A DNA stretch of 64,000 nucleotides from an uncultured Paracoccaceae bacterium (lineage in GTDB: Bacteria > Pseudomonadota > Alphaproteobacteria > Rhodobacterales > Rhodobacteraceae), in contig CANNFR010000002.1 in the NCBI GenBank assembly GCA_947503935.1, positions 124,001 to 188,000 on the forward strand. Direction: 5' to 3'. How positions within the stretch are numbered: position 1 is the stretch's first letter; every line of letters starts with the position of its first letter. Below are positions 8,708-17,896 of this stretch, piece by piece. The notes below the pieces were generated by a model that did no database searches, was not told where the DNA came from, and worked only from the letters and a program-made list of their open reading frames with translations. The position numbers were made by a program, and so were the translations under genes.

Positions 8708-9198
8708 GGGGCCAGTTCGCCGACACGGGCATAAAGCCGGGTAACCAGATCATCGGCCAGAAGGGTCATCAGCCGATCTTCAGCGTCGCGCCGGGCAGTG
8801 ACCGTGGCGATCGTCGTGCCAGTTGCGGAATACGAGGTGAAGTTTTCCAGCGTGCCGGTCATCACCGGTTCATCCCCACCCAGGGGCCGGATCGACCAGA
8901 TCAGCGTGCCGATGATATTGTAGCGCGTGATCACGTTCTCGGGCGAGACACCGATGGCATTGCGCCGGGTGCTGATCCGGTAGCCCAGCGCCCAGCGTGG
9001 CGCCTCAGTGCGGCCAAGCCTGTCTTCAAACTGCGCCACAAAGGCGTAACCGGCCCGATCCTCCGGCGCATCGGCCAGAATGGTGCCCCGCAGCGCACCA
9101 CCCTGGCCGTTCGGCCCATGCACGGGCGTAAACCCGCAGGCCGCCAGCGGCAATCCCGCCAACAGGCCCAGAAATACCCTTCGGTCAGATGACGACAT
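8704..9198 (-). CDS. lptE: LPS-assembly lipoprotein LptE
   Basis: 164 residues with a lipoprotein signal peptide ending in the lipobox LAAC (Cys21). LptE plugs the LptD barrel in the outer membrane and helps place lipopolysaccharide on the surface. The mature part has the short alternating beta strands of the family ([27 protein letters not shown]). It overlaps leuS by 14 nt and holA by 4 nt. The identification rests on the lipobox, length and the conserved leuS-lptE-holA order more than on strongly conserved residues. Confidence 0.88.
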   Translation of the reverse strand: MSSSDRRVFLGLLAGLPLAACGFTPVHGPNGQGGALRGTILADAPEDRAGYAFVAQFEDRLGRTEAPRWALGYRISTRRNAIGVSPENVITRYNIIGTLIWSIRPLGGDEPVMTGTLENFTSYSATGTTIATVTARRDAEDRLMTLLADDLVTRLYARVGELAP

Positions 9199-11731
9199 TC
9201 ACGATCCGCCCCGGCACCACGATCAGCTTTTTCGGCGCGCCACCATTCAGCGCGCGGATGACAGCCTGATCGGCCAGCACCAGTTTTTCAACCTCGGCCT
9301 TGTCCATATCCTTGGGCACGGTGATTTCCGCCCGCCTCTTGCCGTTGACCTGGATCGGCAGCGTCACGCTGTCGTCGACCAGCATCGCGGGGTCGGCCTT
9401 GGGCCAGGGTGCTGTGGCCACCAGCCCCTCGCCGCCCAGCATCGCCCAAACCTCCTCGGCCAGATGCGGCACCATAGGCGACATCAGCTGCGCCATGATG
9501 CGCATCGCCTGACGTTTGGTGTCAGAGCCCGCGCTGGATTTGGTCAGGATTTTGGTGAATTCATAGAGCTTGGCGACCGCCTTGTTAAACCCGAACCCTT
9601 CGATGCCCTGGGTCACCTCGTGGATCGTTTTGTGCATGGCGCGGGTCAGATCGGCATCCTGCGCATTGGCGTCTGTCGCGCCCTCTGCAATGTCCGAGGC
9701 CAGCCGGTAAACCCGCGCCAGATGATTGAACGCCGCCTCAGCACCAGAGGCCGTCCATTCCACATCCCGCTCGGGCGGGCTGTCGGACATGACAAACCAC
9801 CTCGCGGTATCGGCGCCGTAGCTGGCAATGATATCGTCGGGGTCGACCACGTTTTTCTTCTGCTTCGACATTTTGATGAGTGGGCCGATCTCAACCGGCG
9901 TTCCATCTTTCAGTCTTGCACCATCTTCATTATAAACGATCTCTTCGGGCAGATGCCAAACGTTGCGATTGTTTGCATCTTTCGTTGCATAGGTCTCGTG
10001 TATGACCATCCCTTGTGTGAAGAGTGCATTAAAAGGTTCGATAGACTTCTTAGGCAGGTGCCCGGTCAGTTGCATCGCCCGGGCGAAGAAACGCGAATAG
10101 AGCAGGTGCAGGATCGCATGCTCGATCCCGCCGATATACTGGTCGACATTCATCCAGTACTCGGCGTCTTCCATCACCGTCGGGGTATCCGCGCGCGGTG
10201 CGGTGAAGCGGGCGAAGTACCATGACGAATCGACGAACGTGTCCATCGTATCAGTCTCGCGTCGGGCGGGCTGGCCGCATTTGGGGCAATCGACGTCACG
10301 CCAGGTCGGGTGCCGGTCCAGCGGGTTGCCGGGTTTGTCGAAACTCACATCCTCGGGCAGGCGGACCGGCAGGTTTTCTTTCTTCTCGGGCACGATGCCA
10401 CATGCCTCGCAATGGACGACCGGAATCGGGCAGCCCCAATAGCGCTGGCGGCTGAGGCCCCAGTCGCGCAGGCGGTATTGGGTCTTGCCTTTGCCCAGCC
10501 CGTGCTTCTCGAAATAGTCGATGGTGGCGTCGATCCCTTCCAGGCTGGTCGCCTCAGTAATGCCCGCGAAATGGTCGATATACTGCACCACTTCGGTCTT
10601 GGGCGGCACCAAAGCCTCATCCCCCACCTCGACCAGATCGCCGGGCATATAAAAGGCATTTTGCACCGGCAGATCGTATTTGCGGGCGAAATCCAGATCG
10701 CGCTGGTCATGGGCCGGGCAGCCGAAAACGGCGCCGGTGCCATACTCCATCAGAACAAAATTGCCGATCCAGACGGGCAGGTCGCGGTCGGGATAGACCG
10801 GATGGGCGACGCGGATGCCCGTGTCGATGCCCTTCTTTTCGGCCTTTTCCATCGCCGCCTCGGTCGTGTCCATCCGGCGGCATTCTGCAATGAATTCAGC
10901 CAGATCGGGCCGTTCGGCCTCCAAGGCCTTCGACACGGGATGATCGGGCGCGATCGCGATAAAGCTGGCGCCACGCATCGTGTCGGGGCGGGTCGAATAG
11001 CACAGGATCGACTCGCCCCCATCCTTGCGCTGGAACGGAATGTCGATGCCGCGCGACTTGCCGATCCAGTTGGCCTGCATGGTGCGGACCTTTTCGGGCC
11101 AGTTTTCCAGCCCATCCAGCGCCTCAAGCAATTCCTCGGCGAAATCCGAGATACGGAAGAACCATTGCGTCAGCTCGCGCCGCTCAACCACCGCGCCCGA
11201 GCGCCAGCCCTTGCCGTCGATCACCTGCTCATTGGCCAGAACCGTCATGTCGACGGGGTCCCAGTTGACCACGGCGTTCTTGCGGTAAACCAGGCCTTTC
11301 TCCATGAAATCAATGAACAAGGCCTGCTGCTGGCCGTAGTACTCCGGATCGCAGGTGGCGAAACTGCGGCTCCAGTCATGGGTGTAGCCCAAAGGCTTCA
11401 ACTGGGCCTTCATGTCTTCGATGTTCTGATAAGTCCAGGTGCCGGGGTGAATGCCCTTCTCAATCGCCGCATTTTCGGCGGGCATCCCGAACGCGTCGAA
11501 CCCCATCGGATGCAACACATTGAACCCACATGACATTTTGTACCGCGCGACCACATCGCCCATCGTGTAATTGCGCGTGTGGCCGATATGGATGCGCCCC
11601 GACGGGTAGGGAAACATCTCAAGCACGTAATATTTCGGCCGCGCGGGGTCACGCTTGGCCTGAAAAATACCGGCCTCATCCCAGGCTTTCTGCCATTTCG
11701 GTTCGATCTGGGCGGGGTCGTGGCGCGACAT
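9185..11731 (-). CDS. leuS: Leucyl-tRNA synthetase
   Basis: 848 residues, full length. Class I signature HIGH at HIGHTRN (residue about 48) and KMSKQ near residue 620 are present, with the large CP1 editing domain between them and a CxxC zinc-ribbon region ([18 protein letters not shown]) near residue 480. It charges tRNA-Leu with leucine and edits norvaline/isoleucine. It precedes lptE with a 14-nt overlap and follows the DUF3576 lipoprotein gene by 74 bp, so all four genes likely share one promoter. Confidence 0.97.
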   Translation of the reverse strand: MSRHDPAQIEPKWQKAWDEAGIFQAKRDPARPKYYVLEMFPYPSGRIHIGHTRNYTMGDVVARYKMSCGFNVLHPMGFDAFGMPAENAAIEKGIHPGTWTYQNIEDMKAQLKPLGYTHDWSRSFATCDPEYYGQQQALFIDFMEKGLVYRKNAVVNWDPVDMTVLANEQVIDGKGWRSGAVVERRELTQWFFRISDFAEELLEALDGLENWPEKVRTMQANWIGKSRGIDIPFQRKDGGESILCYSTRPDTMRGASFIAIAPDHPVSKALEAERPDLAEFIAECRRMDTTEAAMEKAEKKGIDTGIRVAHPVYPDRDLPVWIGNFVLMEYGTGAVFGCPAHDQRDLDFARKYDLPVQNAFYMPGDLVEVGDEALVPPKTEVVQYIDHFAGITEATSLEGIDATIDYFEKHGLGKGKTQYRLRDWGLSRQRYWGCPIPVVHCEACGIVPEKKENLPVRLPEDVSFDKPGNPLDRHPTWRDVDCPKCGQPARRETDTMDTFVDSSWYFARFTAPRADTPTVMEDAEYWMNVDQYIGGIEHAILHLLYSRFFARAMQLTGHLPKKSIEPFNALFTQGMVIHETYATKDANNRNVWHLPEEIVYNEDGARLKDGTPVEIGPLIKMSKQKKNVVDPDDIIASYGADTARWFVMSDSPPERDVEWTASGAEAAFNHLARVYRLASDIAEGATDANAQDADLTRAMHKTIHEVTQGIEGFGFNKAVAKLYEFTKILTKSSAGSDTKRQAMRIMAQLMSPMVPHLAEEVWAMLGGEGLVATAPWPKADPAMLVDDSVTLPIQVNGKRRAEITVPKDMDKAEVEKLVLADQAVIRALNGGAPKKLIVVPGRIVNVVI

Positions 11732-11805
11732 GGAGGGGATTCCTTATAGCGAAATGCCGGGCGCTTTGGCCCGGCTCAGGTCATACGGCGAGAGAGCGGG
11801 TGGGT

Positions 11806-12324
11806 CTAGAGCCTCGAATCAGCGATCCGTAGCTGGCGGGCCCGGGTCAGGATGGCGTCTTCGACCGCTCGCACGGTATCGGGGGCAACGGTGCCACCGC
11901 GCGATTCCAGCGCAACCTTCAGCGACCGGGCATCTAGGGCCGGGTCCTGCACGTAGATCGTGGCGCGATAGGCACGGCCGCCACCGGGCGGTGTGCCATA
12001 GCCCGTGACGATGACGCCGGTAAATGGATCAACCGACTGAATGGGCAGGAAATTCAGCACATCCAGAGAGGCGTTCCAGATGTATTTGTTGACCTCAACG
12101 GTGGTGTTGGGATCGTCGTTGTTGTCGAACAGGTCCCAAATGGTTGAGCGTTCCAGCCGCTCACTCCGCTGCGCCTGGGCTGCGCCCTGCTGCTGGCTGC
12201 GGGCCCCGCTGCCACCCAGGCTGTCGCCTGACCCGATGCCGCTGGTCGGCAGACCACCGCAAGCCGCAAGAGCCAGCCCGATTACGCCGAAAGATGCAAA
12301 GCGCGCCGCGCGCGAAAAAACCAT
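11806..12324 (-). CDS. DUF3576 lipoprotein
   Basis: 172 residues from ATG 12324; the frame is open further upstream but that stretch is not protein-like. A signal peptide ends in the lipobox LAAC near residue 21, followed by a Gly/Ser/Gln-rich linker and the DUF3576 domain (STIWDLFDNNDDPNTTVEVNKYIW written in part: NKYIWNASLDVLNFLP, VIVTGYGTPPGGGRAYR). The family is common in alphaproteobacteria and is usually found upstream of leuS-lptE, which suggests a role in the outer membrane, but none is proven. Confidence 0.88.
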   Translation of the reverse strand: MVFSRAARFASFGVIGLALAACGGLPTSGIGSGDSLGGSGARSQQQGAAQAQRSERLERSTIWDLFDNNDDPNTTVEVNKYIWNASLDVLNFLPIQSVDPFTGVIVTGYGTPPGGGRAYRATIYVQDPALDARSLKVALESRGGTVAPDTVRAVEDAILTRARQLRIADSRL

Positions 12325-12554
12325 TGTGCGGACCCGCCCTTCTGAACCCGCACCTTCTGTAGCCGAGCGATTTGCGGGTGACAAGCCGTTTGGGGCCCGC
12401 CCGCACACCAATAAAGCATCTAAAGCATAAGCAGGCGCCGCAACCGCACCGCCTTGGTGTTGCGCGCATGCACCATTGCACCAGCCTTTGTTTTCAAACT
12501 GCCGAGTCGGCTTGCAATGGAAGGGGCAAGAGAGGAAATAACCTTCATTCCTAG

Positions 12555-12575
12555 CCCAACCAATGTGGGGTTGGG
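12555..12575 (+). promoter_or_regulatory. Leader hairpin upstream of porin
   Basis: CCCAACC (12555-12561) and GGTTGGG (12569-12575) form a perfect 7-bp stem with a 7-nt loop, 29 nt upstream of the porin ATG. There is no T tract after it, so it is not a terminator. A 5'-end stem of this kind could stabilise an abundant porin mRNA or be a target for a small RNA; this is inference. The rest of the 280-bp gap (12325-12604) shows no gene. Confidence 0.5.
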
Positions 12576-12604
12576 TGCACCTTACGAAAACACGAGGGAA
12601 AAAC

Positions 12605-13576
12605 ATGAAAAAGATTCTCTTCGCCACGACGGCCCTGGTTGCCTTCGCTGGCGCAGCAGCAGCAGAAGTCTCGATTTCGGGCGAAGCCGAAATGGGCATC
12701 GTCGGCGGTAACGGTATCGAAACCCAGTACTGGCAGGAAATCGAAGTCGAATTCTCGATGACCGGCGAGTCGGACAGCGGCATCTCGTTCGGCGCTGTGA
12801 TTCAGCTCGACGAAGCTGACGGCCCGGAATCCGACGACAATGGCGCGCGCGTCTTCATCTCGGGTGCTTTCGGTACGCTGACCATGGGCGACACTGATGG
12901 CGCGCTTGATTGGGCTCTGACCGAAGCTGGCAATGTCGGCAACCCCGGCTCGATCGCCGACAACGAAACCGAGCATGCTGGCTACAACGGTTCCTATGCT
13001 GACGGCACCTTCGACAACCAGGTTCTGCGTTACGACTACGCGTTCGACTCGTTCTCGTTCGCTGTTTCGCTTGAGCAGGGTGCAACCGGTGCCGGCGGCA
13101 TTCTGCTCGCTGGTGATCCTGACGGCAGCATTGCGGTCGGTGTACGTTACGCTCTGGACTTCGGTGGTACCACCATCGACCTCGGCCTAGGTTACCAGGA
13201 TACCGACTTCAACACCGCCGACAACGAGACCATCATCGGTATCAGCGCCACTGCTGAATTCGCTGGCGGTTTCTCGGCTGGCATCAACTTCTCCGATTGG
13301 TCGGATTTCGGTGGCGCCACAGGTCTGGACGCAACGCATACCGGTCTCGGTCTCGGCTATGAAAATGGCCCGATCGCGCTGCACGCCAACTACGGCGTCT
13401 ATGATGTCGACGGCGTTGGTGAAGCTGAAGGCTTCGGTGTCTCCGCTGCTTACGATCTCGGCGGCGGTCTGAGCGCCAACTTCGGCTACGGTGACTCGTC
13501 GGTCGATGCCCCGCTCGTGGGTATCTTCGGGCCGGACCGCGACGACTGGTCGTTCGGTATGGTCATGGAATTCTGA
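12605..13576 (+). CDS. Gram-negative porin (Rhodobacter-type 16-strand beta barrel)
   Basis: 323 residues from ATG 12605, preceded by GAGGG. The signal peptide MKKILFATTALVAFAGAAAA is followed by EVSISGEAEMGIVGG, a typical first beta strand. The mature protein is acidic, with alternating hydrophobic strands and Gly/Asp turns, and ends in FGMVMEF with the terminal Phe needed for outer-membrane insertion. Codon choice is shifted to T-ending codons (GGT, GCT, GTT) compared with neighbours, as expected of a very highly expressed gene. It has its own leader hairpin and a strong terminator, so it is monocistronic. It should form a trimeric diffusion channel. Confidence 0.93.
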   Translation: MKKILFATTALVAFAGAAAAEVSISGEAEMGIVGGNGIETQYWQEIEVEFSMTGESDSGISFGAVIQLDEADGPESDDNGARVFISGAFGTLTMGDTDGALDWALTEAGNVGNPGSIADNETEHAGYNGSYADGTFDNQVLRYDYAFDSFSFAVSLEQGATGAGGILLAGDPDGSIAVGVRYALDFGGTTIDLGLGYQDTDFNTADNETIIGISATAEFAGGFSAGINFSDWSDFGGATGLDATHTGLGLGYENGPIALHANYGVYDVDGVGEAEGFGVSAAYDLGGGLSANFGYGDSSVDAPLVGIFGPDRDDWSFGMVMEF

Positions 13577-13603
13577 TCTAACCAGATCAGTCTTTGACGG
13601 GAG

Positions 13604-13635
13604 AGAGCGGGCCTTGTGCCCGCTCTTTTCTTTTT
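13604..13635 (+). terminator. Rho-independent terminator of porin gene
   Basis: AGAGCGGGC (13604-13612), loop CTTGT, GCCCGCTCT (13618-13626), then TTTTCTTTTT. This is a perfect 9-bp stem plus T tract. A second small inverted repeat (CTGATCT-AACC-AGATCAG, 13573-13590) surrounds the porin stop codon just upstream. Confidence 0.93.
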
Positions 13636-13668
13636 GCACGTGTGGCATGTGAAACTTGGCGAGGTGTC

Positions 13669-14322
13669 ATGAGTCTGTCTGAAATTCAAACGAGGATCAC
13701 CAAGGCCGAGGCAGATGCGAACCGGCCTACGGGGTCGGTCAGCCTGATTGCCGTGTCGAAGGTCCAGCCATTGGTGCGGATTGAGGCCGTGCTGGAGCAG
13801 GGGCATCGGCTGTTTGGGGAAAACAAGGTACAGGAGGCCGCAGGCAAATGGCCCGATCTGCGGCAGCGCTATCCCGGGACCGAGGTTCACCTGATCGGCC
13901 CATTGCAGACCAACAAGGCCCGCCAGGCGATGGAGCTGTTTGAGGCGATCCACTCGCTCGACCGGCCCAAGCTGGCCAATACACTCGCCCGGCTGGCGCA
14001 AGAACTGGGCCAGTGCCCGGACCTGTTCATCCAGGTGAATACCGGCGAAGAACCGCAGAAAGCAGGCGTGATCCCGTCCGAGGCTGACGCCTTCATCGCC
14101 GAAGCGCGCGGGCTGGACTTACCGCTCACCGGGCTCATGTGCATCCCGCCGGTTGACGAGGAACCCACGCTGCACTTCGCTCTATTGGCCAAGATTGCCG
14201 AACGAAACGGCCTGAAAGGCCTATCGATGGGCATGAGCGATGATTTCGAACGCGCGATCGCCCAAGGCGCGACCCATGTGCGCGTGGGATCCGCCATTTT
14301 CGGGGCGCGGGATTACGGCTGA
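13669..14322 (+). CDS. YggS/PLPBP family pyridoxal phosphate homeostasis protein
   Basis: 217 residues from ATG 13669. It has the alanine-racemase-like TIM barrel with the PLP lysine in LIAVSKVQP (residue about 30) and the family blocks GENKVQEA, HLIGPLQTNKA, IQVNTGEEPQKAG, LSMGMSDDFERAI and VRVGSAIFG. The protein binds PLP and keeps the free cofactor and amino/keto acid pools in balance rather than catalysing racemisation. It starts 34 bp after the porin terminator and faces the L,D-transpeptidase gene. Confidence 0.95.
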   Translation: MSLSEIQTRITKAEADANRPTGSVSLIAVSKVQPLVRIEAVLEQGHRLFGENKVQEAAGKWPDLRQRYPGTEVHLIGPLQTNKARQAMELFEAIHSLDRPKLANTLARLAQELGQCPDLFIQVNTGEEPQKAGVIPSEADAFIAEARGLDLPLTGLMCIPPVDEEPTLHFALLAKIAERNGLKGLSMGMSDDFERAIAQGATHVRVGSAIFGARDYG

Positions 14323-14405
14323 ACGTTCATCGAGCGCTTCGCGCACTCTTCACGCGCCGCCTTGCCATCAGCGATGAGCGCCCGAAGGGCGACGAAGAGC
14401 GGCCA

Positions 14406-14903
14406 TCATCCTTGCACGATCAGACGCGTGCCGTACCCAATCCGCGCCACGATCCACAATAGATGATCGCGCCGGAACGCCACGCAGCCCTCTGTCGGCG
14501 CCCCCTGCCGCCGCCAACTATGTACGAAAATCGCCGACCCCCGGCCTTTTTCGGCAAAGGGCCAGTTCCAGTCGGTGATTAGCACGACATCGTATAGCGG
14601 ATCGGCGCGCGACAATCGCTCGTGCGAAAACCTGTGTGGTGCGCGGACCATCAGGTTGTAGTCCGGGTCGCGCACATCGTCCGACCAAAGGTCGCCCGGC
14701 CTGATCGGCACCGCCCAATCGCAAGGGCGCCCCAACCGATCCGGCCGCCAAAGGCATCCGACAATCCGGTGAACGCCCACGGGCGTCGCGCCGTCGCCCT
14801 CGTGCTTGTCTGTCGTGATGCCGCTGCGACCGATCACCGACGGGAACCGCCGCCCCAGAAACCGTGTGCCCTGGACCGTGACGACAATATCACCTAGCGT
14901 CAC
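14406..14903 (-). CDS. L,D-transpeptidase (YkuD) family protein
   Basis: 165 residues. The YkuD catalytic signature is visible: HSWRRQGAPTEGCVAF, with the His and the Cys nucleophile. No signal peptide is evident; the protein begins directly with the domain (MTLGDIVVTVQGTRFLG), which is common in this short alphaproteobacterial subfamily. These enzymes make 3-3 peptidoglycan links or attach proteins to peptidoglycan, although this subfamily is uncharacterised. Its start overlaps the ribA stop by 4 nt (14900-14903), indicating co-transcription with ribA. Confidence 0.85.
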   Translation of the reverse strand: MTLGDIVVTVQGTRFLGRRFPSVIGRSGITTDKHEGDGATPVGVHRIVGCLWRPDRLGRPCDWAVPIRPGDLWSDDVRDPDYNLMVRAPHRFSHERLSRADPLYDVVLITDWNWPFAEKGRGSAIFVHSWRRQGAPTEGCVAFRRDHLLWIVARIGYGTRLIVQG

Positions 14904-15976
14904 AGCAGATGCCCGGATTTTCGCGCCTTGGTCGCCAGATAAACCTCGTTCTGCGCCGTTTGGCCGACTTTCAAAGGCACCCGCTCGACCACAGAAACGC
15001 CGTTCGCCTCCATCATCCGCACTTTCTCCGGATTGTTGGTCAGTAGCCGCACCGCGCCGAACCCCATCTGGCGCAGGATGGCGGCCCCGATGCGGAAGTC
15101 ACGCTCATCATCCTCAAACCCCAGGCGGTGATTGGCCTCGACCGTGTCAAACCCCTGATCCTGCAGGGCATAGGCGCGCATTTTGTTGGCCAGCCCGATC
15201 CCGCGCCCCTCCTGGTTGAGGTAAAGCAGAACGCCCGCGCCTTCCGCGCCCATCTGCGCCAGCGCCGCGCGCAATTGCGGGCCGCAATCGCACTTCAGCG
15301 ACCCCAGCAGATCGCCCGTGAAACAGGCCGAGTGCAGCCGGGACAAAACCGGCCGCCCGCGATCGGGATGGTCGATTTCGATGGCATAATGCTCCTCGGC
15401 GCCATCTTCGGGCCGGTAGACATGCAGCCGCCCTCTCTCTGACACCTCAAGGGGCAAACGGGCGCTAACGACCAGCTTCATCGGGGACAGCCCGGTTCGC
15501 AGGATCGCGGCGGCCGACAGCAATGTCAGATTATGCGTGGCGGCAAAGGCGGAGGGATCATCAACATTGACACTGATCGTTGCGGGCAGCAGACGCGCCG
15601 CCTTGGCCAGGGCAATCGCCGCCCGATGCGGGCCGGCGGGACCATCACGCAACGTCTGCAACGGGCCCTTCATCGGGTGGTTCAGATCACCGGCTGGGTT
15701 GGCAATCGATTGTATCCATGTCAGCGAGGCCTGACCCGGCACGGCGATCCGGGCGATATCCCCGTCATAGGCCCGCGCATTGAGCGTTTCCGCCCGCCGC
15801 CCCGTCACGCCAAGAACAAGCGGGCCGTCCATGCTGCGCAGGTCGGCCAGCCGATCCTGGGTGAGCGTCTCGACCGCCAGAACGACCAGCCCGTCGGATA
15901 GCACGACCGGCACGCCCATGCGCAGGTCCGCCCAGGCGCGGGCAATCCGCTCGTCAATATCAGGGCCAAGGGTCAT
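14900..15976 (-). CDS. ribA: GTP cyclohydrolase II with divergent N-terminal domain
   Basis: 358 residues. The C-terminal half is RibA: the zinc ligands CFTGDLLGSLKCDCG, then NQEGRGIGLANK and EANHRLGFEDDERDF are all present. It opens the GTP imidazole ring in the first step of riboflavin synthesis. The N-terminal roughly 150 residues resemble a decayed DHBP synthase-like domain and lack its acidic motif, so 3,4-dihydroxybutanone phosphate synthesis is not expected from this protein. It overlaps the downstream L,D-transpeptidase gene by 4 nt and is divergent from the response regulator. Confidence 0.92.
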   Translation of the reverse strand: MTLGPDIDERIARAWADLRMGVPVVLSDGLVVLAVETLTQDRLADLRSMDGPLVLGVTGRRAETLNARAYDGDIARIAVPGQASLTWIQSIANPAGDLNHPMKGPLQTLRDGPAGPHRAAIALAKAARLLPATISVNVDDPSAFAATHNLTLLSAAAILRTGLSPMKLVVSARLPLEVSERGRLHVYRPEDGAEEHYAIEIDHPDRGRPVLSRLHSACFTGDLLGSLKCDCGPQLRAALAQMGAEGAGVLLYLNQEGRGIGLANKMRAYALQDQGFDTVEANHRLGFEDDERDFRIGAAILRQMGFGAVRLLTNNPEKVRMMEANGVSVVERVPLKVGQTAQNEVYLATKARKSGHLL

Positions 15977-16144
15977 GTCTGCCGGGCTTCCCTATATATC
16001 CGCCGCCAGATGTAATCGGGACTGAAAGGAATTGAAACATATTCCACCTTTGCGACACGTCCGCGTGAAGGCTCCGTCACAATTGTTGCCGGGCGTGTGA
16101 TGCGGGCGCATCTCTGGCACAACAGGTGAAGGAGGCAGCTTGAT

Positions 16145-16831
16145 ATGGCGAACCTGAAGAAGATTTTGCTTGTCGACGATGATGAGGATCTGCGCGAGGC
16201 GCTGTCCGAACAATTGGTCATGACCGAGGAATTCGACGTGTTCGAAGCCGGCAACGGCGCCGAGGCGATGCAGAAGGTCAAGGAACAGCTCTATGACCTT
16301 GTGATCCTGGATGTCGGCCTGCCGGACACGGACGGGCGCGAGCTCTGCCGGGTTTTGCGCAAGCACGGCGTCAAATGCCCGGTATTGATGCTGACCGGCC
16401 ACGACAGCGACGCCGACACGATCCTGGGCCTCGATGCCGGAGCGAACGATTACGTGACAAAGCCGTTCAAGTTTCCCGTGCTCCTGGCGCGCATCAGGGC
16501 GCAGCTTCGCACCCATGAGCAATCGGAAGACGCTGTGTTCCAACTGGGGCCGTATACGTTCAAACCGTCGATGAAGATGCTGATCACAGATGAGGAAAAG
16601 AAGATCCGTCTGACCGAGAAAGAGACGAATATTCTGAAATTCCTCTACCGCTCAACCGAGGGCGTGGTGCCGCGCGACGTACTGCTGCATGAGGTCTGGG
16701 GCTATAATGCGGGCGTGACGACGCACACATTGGAGACACATATTTACCGTCTTCGCCAGAAAATTGAACCCGATCCGTCCAATGCCCGCCTTCTTGTCAC
16801 CGAATCCGGCGGTTACAGATTGGTCGCATAG
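16145..16831 (+). CDS. OmpR/PhoB-family response regulator (orphan)
   Basis: 228 residues. The receiver domain has the acidic pair D11-D12 (VDDDED), phosphoacceptor D56 in LVILDVGLP, the switch Thr in MLTGH and the conserved Lys in YVTKPF. The C-terminal winged helix ends in THTLETHIYRLRQKI and GGYRLVA. Start chosen at ATG 16145, preceded by GAAGGAGG. No histidine kinase gene is adjacent. It could correspond to CenR, an essential envelope regulator in alphaproteobacteria, but I cannot decide this from sequence alone. A terminator follows at 16908. Confidence 0.92.
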   Translation: MANLKKILLVDDDEDLREALSEQLVMTEEFDVFEAGNGAEAMQKVKEQLYDLVILDVGLPDTDGRELCRVLRKHGVKCPVLMLTGHDSDADTILGLDAGANDYVTKPFKFPVLLARIRAQLRTHEQSEDAVFQLGPYTFKPSMKMLITDEEKKIRLTEKETNILKFLYRSTEGVVPRDVLLHEVWGYNAGVTTHTLETHIYRLRQKIEPDPSNARLLVTESGGYRLVA

Positions 16832-16866
16832 GGTAACGATTCTTGTGTTTGAAGGTGAAATCCCCT

Positions 16867-16892
16867 TTCCGCGTTGGGGTTATAACGCGGAA
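16867..16892. other. Perfect inverted repeat downstream of response regulator
   Basis: TTCCGCGTT (16867-16875), 8-nt loop GGGGTTAT, AACGCGGAA (16884-16892). A perfect 9-bp stem without T tract lies between the response-regulator stop and the terminator at 16908. It may protect the mRNA 3' end or be an RNase processing site; no function is shown. Confidence 0.6.
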
Positions 16893-16907
16893 CCTCCCTG
16901 TTGGACT

Positions 16908-16937
16908 GGCCCGGGCTTCGCGCTCGGGCCGTTTTTT
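16908..16937 (+). terminator. Rho-independent terminator of response regulator
   Basis: GGCCCGGGC (16908-16916), loop TTCGC, GCTCGGGCC (16922-16930) followed by G and six T. The stop codon of the convergent VWA gene (16936-16938 on the minus strand) is embedded in the T tract. Confidence 0.93.
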
Positions 16938-17805
16938 ATTCGACCAGCGAGAGAGCGAACGGAAGTGCCTTCGCGCCAATGTCATCTGGCGACTCAAGCG
17001 TCAGGCTTTGCGGATAGATATCTCCGGTTTCATGCATGATACCCAGAGCCGCCACCGAAAAATCAGGTTGCGCAGACAGATGTTGGACTACCAGTTTCAG
17101 ATGATCCAGAAGGATCGATGCGTGATTAACGCTGAGTGTTGAGTCATCGGCAGGCACACCATCGGAGAGAACCAGCAAGATACGGCGTCGTGCGACTTGT
17201 GCTTCTAGACGGTCGGCAGCCCATAACAATGCCTCACCGTCAACATTTTCCTTTCTGAACTGACTGAGCAGCAACAAAGGAAGTGTCCAGCGAACCGATG
17301 AGAGTTTTGCATCGGCATCTTTGTAAATGATATGCAGCAGATCACAGAGACGGCCAGGGTTGGGCGGCCTACCTTCCTCAAGCCATCGCGTACGTGCGTT
17401 ACCACCTCTCCAAGTTGCAGTGGTGAAGCCCAGAATTTCCGTTCGAGCGCCTCGACGCTCCCAGGCCTCTGCGATGATCTCGGCGGCCATACAGACGAGG
17501 ATCGCCAGATCGCCCTTCAAAGAACCTGACTGGTCAATCAGAATGGTGGCGCAAATCCCTCCGCCCGAATGCTCCGCCGCACCGTCATTTGCAACAAGCT
17601 CTTTGAACCGCTGATCGAAGGCCCACCGATCGACTTGTGTAGTGTACTGCTCTGTCAGCTCCTCAAGTTGACTGCGCTGACTATTGGTCAGTTTCTGGCG
17701 AAGTTCTGATGCGTGAACGATGCGATCATATCGCCTATCATAAACACGATAGCCAAAACTTTCGTCGGCATTCGGCATCTGAGGGAAGAAACGCTTCCAA
17801 TCCAT
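16936..17805 (-). CDS. CobT C-terminal-like VWA domain protein, stand-alone, low GC
   Basis: 289 residues from ATG 17805 (GGAAG upstream). It resembles only the C-terminal part of cobaltochelatase CobT: a YRVYDRRYDRIV block near residue 19, the MIDAS motif DQSGS at 91-95, then EILGFTTATWRGG, NPGRLCDLLHIIYK, ENVDGEALLWAADRL and RRILLVLSDGVPADDSTLSV. The acidic N-terminal half of real CobT (about 600 residues) is absent, and neither cobS nor cobN is nearby. GC is clearly below that of its neighbours (hand count 27/60 at 17221-17280 and 32/60 at 17041-17100), suggesting recent transfer. VWA proteins of this type usually work with a MoxR/CobS-like AAA+ ATPase. Function unknown. Confidence 0.82.
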   Translation of the reverse strand: MDWKRFFPQMPNADESFGYRVYDRRYDRIVHASELRQKLTNSQRSQLEELTEQYTTQVDRWAFDQRFKELVANDGAAEHSGGGICATILIDQSGSLKGDLAILVCMAAEIIAEAWERRGARTEILGFTTATWRGGNARTRWLEEGRPPNPGRLCDLLHIIYKDADAKLSSVRWTLPLLLLSQFRKENVDGEALLWAADRLEAQVARRRILLVLSDGVPADDSTLSVNHASILLDHLKLVVQHLSAQPDFSVAALGIMHETGDIYPQSLTLESPDDIGAKALPFALSLVE

Positions 17806-17896
17806 CTTTGTCTTCCGAACGGTTGCCTTGCGGCGGGTTTCGAGGTCATTTGGTGACTGCTTCAGTGAACAATACTTTCCTCGAATAGGACGCGCC

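Noticed and set aside
9080-10225. Long open frame on the plus strand opposite lptE and leuS
   Set aside because: Antisense to a clear leuS in a GC-rich genome; composition is His/Arg/Gly-rich shadow sequence with no domain.
10310-11533. Second long plus-strand frame opposite leuS
   Set aside because: Same reason; it is the complement of conserved synthetase codons.
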